Shown: one piece after another, positions 8,571 to 11,732 of the stretch
Layout: the number at the start of each line of letters is the position of its first letter
How positions within the stretch are numbered: the stretch's first letter is position 1
Assembly (NCBI GenBank): GCA_035602155.1
Contig: DATNMW010000374.1
Span: 1 to 11,732 of the forward strand
From: Bog-159 sp035602155
Lineage (GTDB): Bacteria; Acidobacteriota; Terriglobia; Bryobacterales; Bryobacteraceae
Reading direction: 5' to 3'
Length of the DNA: 11,732 bases
Translations under genes and position numbers: made by a program
The notes under the pieces: generated by a model
Database searches by the model: none
Told to the model about the DNA's origin: nothing
The model's input: only the letters and a program-made list of their open reading frames with translations

Positions 8571-9437
8571 ATGATGGGCACTTTTCAACAACATACATAC
8601 CCGATAACCCCTGGCGGCGCGATCCCGGCTCCAGGCGCCGAATGGCACGATTGGGAGCTGGATCTGGCGCGCGCAGTCCAGAACCGCGCATTCCCAACCA
8701 CGCGGCCGCGCATCGACGGCCTGGACTACTACAGCGATTGGCGTCCCGCGCGCGGCTTGAGCGGCGACTATCTCGATTACTTCGAATTGCCGGAGGGCAA
8801 CCTGGGTCTGGCAATTGGCGACGTGGCCGGCAAAGGGCTGGCCGCCGCGCTGTTGACTTCATCGCTGCACAGCTTGGCGCGGGCCCTCCGGCACTATCAA
8901 CATGGCAGCTTGTCCGATTTGACTGCGGCCATCGACGAACTTTTCTACGAGGTTTGCCCGGACAGTTCCTACGCAACCATGTTCGTAGCCCGGTACGATC
9001 CGGCTCGCCGCTTCCTGCATTACGTCAATGCCGGGCATGAGCCTCCGGTTTTGCTGCGCAAAACGGCCGGCGGATACCGTCCGGTGGCGCTGGAGCCCAC
9101 CGGCCCTGTGATCGGAATGCTGCGCAAGTCGTCTTTTCACGAGAACGTGGTGTCGCTGGCCCCTGGGGATCTGCTGGTGGCGTACACCGACGGCCTATGC
9201 GAAACCTCCAACAGCCGAGGCGAAGAATGGGGTTTCGGGCGTCTCCTGGCAACTATTCAAGCGTGCAGCTACCGCCAGGCGCGCGATATTGTGGAACGGG
9301 TTCTAGAGACCACCGAGGCGTTCGCGGCAGGATGCCCGCAGCATGACGATATGACGTTGTGGTTGGGGCGCGTCGAGGAATCCAAGTGCCGGACGTTGAC
9401 CCCGGCCGAGACCGTCGCCCTACAGGCGGTCGCCTGA
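8571..9437 (+). CDS. Stand-alone SpoIIE/RsbU-type PP2C serine phosphatase
   Basis: The 288-aa cytoplasmic protein is mostly one PP2C_SIG (SpoIIE) phosphatase domain. Metal-binding acidic motifs are in order: LSGDYLD (63-69, Asp66), GDVAGKG (83-89, Asp84), VNAGHEPP (152-159), YTDGLCE (205-211, Asp207) and HDDMTLW (258-264). The domain looks complete. Only about 35 residues precede it and no PAS, GAF, HAMP or receiver domain is visible, so it is a short, sensor-less member. Family members usually dephosphorylate an anti-anti-sigma factor (STAS protein) in a partner-switching cascade; no STAS or RsbW-like gene is present here. Start: ATG 8571 or the adjacent ATG 8574, with GGAG at 8553-8556, rather distant. 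It is divergent from the ADOP pair and its last 18 bp overlap the convergent gene downstream. Confidence 0.9.
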   Translation: MMGTFQQHTYPITPGGAIPAPGAEWHDWELDLARAVQNRAFPTTRPRIDGLDYYSDWRPARGLSGDYLDYFELPEGNLGLAIGDVAGKGLAAALLTSSLHSLARALRHYQHGSLSDLTAAIDELFYEVCPDSSYATMFVARYDPARRFLHYVNAGHEPPVLLRKTAGGYRPVALEPTGPVIGMLRKSSFHENVVSLAPGDLLVAYTDGLCETSNSRGEEWGFGRLLATIQACSYRQARDIVERVLETTEAFAAGCPQHDDMTLWLGRVEESKCRTLTPAETVALQAVA

Positions 9438-9845
9438 TCTTGCGGGGCGGCGCCGCGTCCCCGGAATCTTCCCGATGCGTGGGTCCCTGGCGGCGACCAG
9501 CTCGCATGCGCGCAGAGCTGTTTCCTCGAAGTCTGGCGCATCGGCCGGAAGCACCTGCCAGCCCGTTACTTCCTTGCCGAACGCTTGAATGGAGCGCATG
9601 TTCGGGAACTCGCCGCGCAGGCTCCGGTGGTGCTCCTCGGTAGTGGCGAGCCATACCCCGTTATCCGCGGTTTGGCCGCTCTTGTCGCGCAATATGAGGA
9701 CAATCTTGTCCCCAACGTACAGCGCGAGGCAGCCGAACATGGAGCGCGTGCGGGGCGACAGCTCAGCCATCGCATCGAGCACGAACTCGTGCGGCACAGG
9801 CTTGCGCCGTTTCAGGCCGAAGCGGGTGCCTTCCAGCATCTTCAT
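9420..9845 (-). CDS. Small TfoX-N-like protein of unknown function
   Basis: The 141-aa product contains RSMFGCLALYVGDKIVLILR near residues 35-54. This resembles the TfoX N-terminal domain signature (MFGG..LYv.gK.falI). The C-terminal half has ATTEEHH (67-73), FPNMRS (80-85), GWQVLP (95-100) and a helical EETALRACELV (107-117). TfoX-N proteins are small, and outside competence regulation their role is unknown, so no function is claimed. No signal peptide or membrane segment is seen. Alternative starts are TTG 9899, GTG 9857 and ATG 9839. ATG 9845 is preferred because the longer forms would overlap the divergent zinc-ribbon gene starting at 9886. No strong SD is visible. The stop codon lies inside the 3' end of the PP2C gene. 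Confidence 0.7.
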   Translation of the reverse strand: MKMLEGTRFGLKRRKPVPHEFVLDAMAELSPRTRSMFGCLALYVGDKIVLILRDKSGQTADNGVWLATTEEHHRSLRGEFPNMRSIQAFGKEVTGWQVLPADAPDFEETALRACELVAARDPRIGKIPGTRRRPARSGDRL

Positions 9846-9885
9846 CGAATCTACCACGGTCCCGCGATGCGGTAAATTACGGATA

Positions 9886-10203
9886 GTGAAAACCGCCAAA
9901 CTGTCGCTGGCCTGCCCGGTATGCCAATCGCCGGAAGTGTTCTACAGTTGCACGCCCAACTGCTGCTTCAACCACGTGTGTAGCGAGTGTGGCGCCACAT
10001 TCGAGCCGGTGACGAATTTCGCCGGAGGAACGCTCACAGGCATCCGGCCACCCGACCCACTACCGGAGGCCGCCGATCCGACGGTGGCCTGCGCCAAGTG
10101 CGATGCCACGGCGGTCTATGTGCTTCCCGACGGACGGCTGGTGTGCGGGAAGTGCGGGTCGCTGCTGGAACTGGAGATCACCGAGATCGCTCCCAGCAGC
10201 TAG
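9886..10203 (+). CDS. Small twin zinc-ribbon protein
   Basis: Starting at GTG 9886 the product is 105 aa with two zinc-ribbon-like Cys sets. The first is CPVC (10-13) with CSEC (32-35); the second is CAKC (69-72) with CGKC (87-90). The knuckles are about 18 and 14 residues apart, as in rubredoxin-like ribbons. Extra cysteines at 22, 26 and 27 sit in the first loop. A Pro-rich linker (about 54-62) joins the units. It may bind nucleic acid, protein or only metal; no specific family is recognised. The frame is open upstream to 9589, but that part is antisense to the TfoX-like gene. GTG 9886 sits just ahead of the first ribbon, with only weak SD-like bases. It is convergent with the peroxiredoxin gene, whose stop is 1 bp away. 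Confidence 0.75.
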   Translation: MKTAKLSLACPVCQSPEVFYSCTPNCCFNHVCSECGATFEPVTNFAGGTLTGIRPPDPLPEAADPTVACAKCDATAVYVLPDGRLVCGKCGSLLELEITEIAPSS

Positions 10204-10204
10204 A

Positions 10205-10765
10205 TCACTCGGCCTTCTTTTGATGGATGCGGGTGCAAGCCATCTCCGCGCCGGTGGGGTCGATGGCTCCGCTGCCTTCCTCAATGTGCTGGATGCGTCC
10301 ATCCTTATCGATCACGAAGGTGGCGCGATTGGCGAGGCCGCGGTCCGCGATGAGCACGCCATAGTCCGCGGCGACTTGCCGCTTGGCGAAGTCGCTCAAT
10401 AGCGGAAACGTCAGGCTGAGCTTCTCCGCGAATGCTTTTTGGGAGGGAGTGTTGTCGGCGCTGATGCCAAATACCGGCGTTTCCACGCCTTCCAATTTGG
10501 CGAGACTCGCCTGGTATGCCAGCATTTCCTTGGTACAACCGCCGGTGAAGGCCGCCGGGAAGAATGCCAGGACCACGGCGGACTTGCCCCGGAAGTCTGA
10601 GAGGGTCACCGGCTTGCCAGTCGTGGAAGGCAGCGTGAAATCCGGCGCCATGTCCCCCACCTTCAGGTTGGTCTTAGGGGGTTGTGCGGCTTGTGGTGCG
10701 GTGCTTTGCGCAGCCAGGCTACCTGCCAGGGCTGCGGACACATACAATAGGGACAGTATTTTCAT
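10205..10765 (-). CDS. Exported peroxiredoxin (AhpC/TSA, BCP/AhpE-like)
   Basis: The 186-aa thiol peroxidase reduces hydrogen peroxide or organic hydroperoxides. The N-terminus (MKILSLLYVSAALAGSLAAQ) is a Sec signal peptide with likely cleavage after SLA, placing the enzyme in the periplasm. The thioredoxin fold starts near 35 with VGDMAPDFTLP (36-46). The active-site motif PAAFTGGC (70-77) gives peroxidatic Cys77, with Thr74 and Arg147 (NRATFVID) completing the site. The only other cysteine is Cys177, close to the C-terminus; whether it resolves Cys77 is unclear. The start is firm: GGAGG (10774-10770 on the minus strand) lies 4 nt before ATG 10765. A weak promoter-like TAAACT lies further upstream. 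It is probably monocistronic and serves oxidant defence in the envelope. Confidence 0.93.
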   Translation of the reverse strand: MKILSLLYVSAALAGSLAAQSTAPQAAQPPKTNLKVGDMAPDFTLPSTTGKPVTLSDFRGKSAVVLAFFPAAFTGGCTKEMLAYQASLAKLEGVETPVFGISADNTPSQKAFAEKLSLTFPLLSDFAKRQVAADYGVLIADRGLANRATFVIDKDGRIQHIEEGSGAIDPTGAEMACTRIHQKKAE

Positions 10766-10847
10766 CGATCCTCCAAGTCAGTCGCGAGTTTAACACTGAA
10801 AAGACGCCGGGAACAAGCCGTAGGTATCTTTACAATCATTAAAGCAG

Positions 10848-10877
10848 TTGCACTTTCCACCCCATTTGGGTTACTCT
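10848..10877 (+). promoter_or_regulatory. Candidate promoter for the SAM-II leader
   Basis: TTGCAC (10848-10853) is followed after 18 bp by TACTCT (10872-10877). Each matches consensus only partly. Initiation would fall near 10884, three bases before the riboswitch P1 stem, which is where a compact aptamer transcript should begin. Positional fit is the main argument; the hexamers alone would not justify the call. Confidence 0.35.
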
Positions 10878-10886
10878 GAAATTGAA

Positions 10887-10954
10887 CGTGGATTGATTTA
10901 GGGCCGCTCGGCAAGGCCCGTCTAATTGCAACCACGCTAAAAAGTGCTAAAGGT
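10887..10954 (+). promoter_or_regulatory. SAM-II (SAM-alpha) riboswitch aptamer
   Basis: Seen in the sequence: stem P1 CGTGG (10887-10891) with CCACG (10932-10936); the loop-1 signature TGATTTA (10894-10900); a local hairpin GGGCC/GGCCC (10901-10905 and 10915-10919); TTGCA (10926-10930) immediately before the P1 3' strand; an A-rich segment CTAAAAA (10937-10943); and the conserved 3' pseudoknot strand GCTAAAGG (10946-10953). This order and these conserved blocks are those known for SAM-II, an S-adenosylmethionine sensor of the metA type. In that class the 3' strand folds back into loop 1 and SAM sits near the U of GCUAA. The hairpin in loop 1 occupies the place where members vary in length. 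P1 carries two extra bases (AT) before TGATTTA. SAM-V, with a similar core, is the main alternative. An intrinsic terminator and one gene follow. Confidence 0.82.
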
Positions 10955-10979
10955 GAGTCGGTCTGTTCGAAATTTTCGA

Positions 10980-11009
10980 CCCTGGGAGCCTTTGGTCCCA
11001 GGGTTTTTT
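10980..11009 (+). terminator. Riboswitch-controlled intrinsic terminator
   Basis: A perfect 8-bp stem, CCCTGGGA (10980-10987) with TCCCAGGG (10996-11003), closes an 8-nt loop and is followed by six T (11004-11009). It lies 26 nt after the aptamer and 35 nt before the ATG at 11045, the position of an expression platform. Loop GCCTTTGG (10988-10995) is complementary over its full length to CTAAAGGT (10947-10954) of the aptamer's 3' strand, with two G-U pairs. SAM binding would hide that strand and free the terminator; without SAM the pairing would oppose it. The OFF-when-bound logic is inferred. Confidence 0.85.
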
Positions 11010-11044
11010 CGTTTGGGCCGTCCCGCCGGATGCTGGAGGATCTA

Positions 11045-11359
11045 ATGAGCGTCTGGTCGACCGCAGTCCCGGCTACTCTTCCGCTTTTGGGCGCCGAGGG
11101 GGCCTTGGTTTCCGTTTCGATTTCCGTCGAGCCGCCGCGTCTGGAAGCGCTTTTGGACGCGCTGGCGCATCTCGACTTCCCGATCAACCCGCAGATTTAT
11201 CACGAGGCTGGGCCAGCTACTCATCCCTCAGCCAGGGTTGAATTTCCAGCTTACGAGAAACGGCTGCCTGAAATCCGCGGCCTGCTGGAGGATTGCGGTT
11301 TTCCGGCCAAATCGGCCACGGCTACCGCGATGCTGGACTGTATCCGCGCCAACTCGTAA
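11045..11359 (+). CDS. 104-aa protein of unknown function under a SAM-II riboswitch
   Basis: I do not recognise this family. The start is well defined: GGAGGA (11035-11040) lies 4 nt before ATG 11045. The 104-aa product is soluble, with no signal peptide or membrane segment. Residues 20-34 (ALVSVSISVEPPRLE) look like a strand leading into a helix LEALLDALAHLDF (33-45), followed by strand-like INPQIYH. A second strand (about 64-68, ARVEF) leads into a helix (YEKRLPEIRGLLEDCGF) and a last helix near 92-102. This beta-alpha-beta repetition recalls a ferredoxin-like or ACT-like regulatory fold, but it is only a guess from pattern. The gene is the only one behind the riboswitch and terminator; the next gene is convergent. 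Expression should fall when SAM is plentiful, suggesting a role in methionine, SAM or one-carbon metabolism. Confidence 0.85.
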   Translation: MSVWSTAVPATLPLLGAEGALVSVSISVEPPRLEALLDALAHLDFPINPQIYHEAGPATHPSARVEFPAYEKRLPEIRGLLEDCGFPAKSATATAMLDCIRANS

Positions 11360-11370
11360 CCCATTGGAGA

Positions 11371-11732
11371 TTACTGGAGATTGAACGGCACGCGGCGTTC
11401 GCGATTGAGTTGTGCGCTCAAATCGCGGTCGACCGAGGAGAGCGGCGCCTCTCTCGATTTGTGCGCCGGATCCAGGTAATGCAGCGTGCCGTCTTCAACC
11501 CAGTAGGTCGTTGCGGCGCGAATGGTGCTGTCGCGGAAGGCGATCAAGTAGAGAATCGGATTGCCTTCGCCCGATGGCGGCTGCCCATAGTCCCCCGGCT
11601 GGTTGTATTCATGGATCACAGAGTGGACTGGTTCCGTAACCATTACAGCCGGGGGCGAAGGGGGATAGACCACCGTCATGCCGGATCCACCTGCGCCCAC
11701 CGAAGGGGCATACCCGTAGTCGGATAACGGCT
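11371..11732 (-). CDS. Protein of unknown function, 3' part (N-terminus outside the window)
   Basis: The frame is open from the right edge to TAA at 11373-11371, giving at least 120 residues. The upstream half is rich in Pro, Gly, Ser and Tyr and looks disordered or extracytoplasmic. The C-terminal half is compact: NPILYLIAFRD, then TIRAATTYWVEDGTLHYL, then PLSSVDR and LNRERRVPFNLQ at the very end. The order of short strands ending in an Arg-rich tail looks like a small conserved beta-domain that I associate with acidobacterial proteins of unknown function, but I cannot name it. Any signal peptide would be outside the window. In-frame starts inside the window (GTG 11700, ATG 11679) are less likely than an upstream one because the open frame continues. 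It converges with the SAM-II-controlled gene, 11 bp apart. Confidence 0.7.
   Translation of the reverse strand, partial: PLSDYGYAPSVGAGGSGMTVVYPPSPPAVMVTEPVHSVIHEYNQPGDYGQPPSGEGNPILYLIAFRDSTIRAATTYWVEDGTLHYLDPAHKSREAPLSSVDRDLSAQLNRERRVPFNLQ

Noticed and set aside
10887..10960. SAM-V or SAM/SAH riboswitch as the identity of the leader
   Set aside because: TGATTTA after P1, TTGCA directly before the P1 3' strand and GCTAAAGG fit SAM-II better. SAM-V shares part of the core and remains the main alternative to test.
10965..10978. TCGAAA/TTTCGA inverted repeat as an operator
   Set aside because: It lies in the leader between aptamer and terminator, so an RNA spacer role is simpler; no repressor-type evidence exists.
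11364..11382. Direct repeat TGGAGATT x2
   Set aside because: Two short copies at the end of a coding region with no further structure; likely chance.
1..11732. CRISPR array, tRNA/rRNA gene, transposase or integrase, phage module, secondary-metabolite cluster
   Set aside because: Looked for on both strands; no regularly spaced long repeats, RNA-gene signatures or diagnostic proteins were found.

Overview
The window is GC-rich, densely packed bacterial DNA. The best taxonomic clue is a tandem pair of long FtsX/MacB-type permeases with the duplicated layout of the acidobacterial 'ADOP' (duplicated orphan permease) family. With the secreted sugar hydrolase and the gene styles around it, this suggests an Acidobacteriota chromosome, perhaps Solibacter/Bryobacter-like. 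That assignment is inference from gene families, not from a marker gene.

Layout. Positions 1-257 hold an unassigned stretch and what looks like the 3' remnant of an MFS transporter gene. A plus-strand run follows: an alpha/beta hydrolase (312-1124), a MarC-family membrane protein (1125-1778, directly abutting) and a Tat-exported GH32 fructan/sucrose hydrolase (1812-3269). After an AT-richer intergenic patch (3270-3537), two ADOP permease genes lie on the minus strand, 3 bp apart: 8404-5972, then 5968-3538. Each carries exactly one disabling lesion. The upstream gene has an in-frame amber codon exactly between its two permease halves; the downstream gene has a one-base frameshift. A good sigma70-like promoter for the pair lies at 8481-8508, inside three tandem 10-bp repeats. 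Divergent from it is a SpoIIE/RsbU-type PP2C phosphatase (8571-9437). Then come a TfoX-N-like small protein (minus), a twin zinc-ribbon protein (plus) and an exported peroxiredoxin (minus).

The most interesting region is 10848-11359. A candidate promoter leads into an RNA that matches the SAM-II (SAM-alpha, metA-type) riboswitch core. It is followed by a perfect 8-bp intrinsic terminator with a six-T tract, then by a well-spaced Shine-Dalgarno and a 104-aa gene of unknown function. The terminator's 8-nt loop is fully complementary (two G-U pairs) to the 3' pseudoknot strand of the aptamer. This gives a ready-made SAM-controlled terminator/antiterminator switch. A small unknown protein under SAM control is therefore a candidate new part of methionine/SAM physiology. 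The window closes with the 3' end of a minus-strand gene of unknown function (11371 to the edge).

How the genes work together: apart from the possible 312-3269 operon, the coupled ADOP pair and the riboswitch-gene unit, the neighbours look functionally unrelated. No ABC ATPase, transposase, integrase, tRNA, rRNA or CRISPR array was seen.
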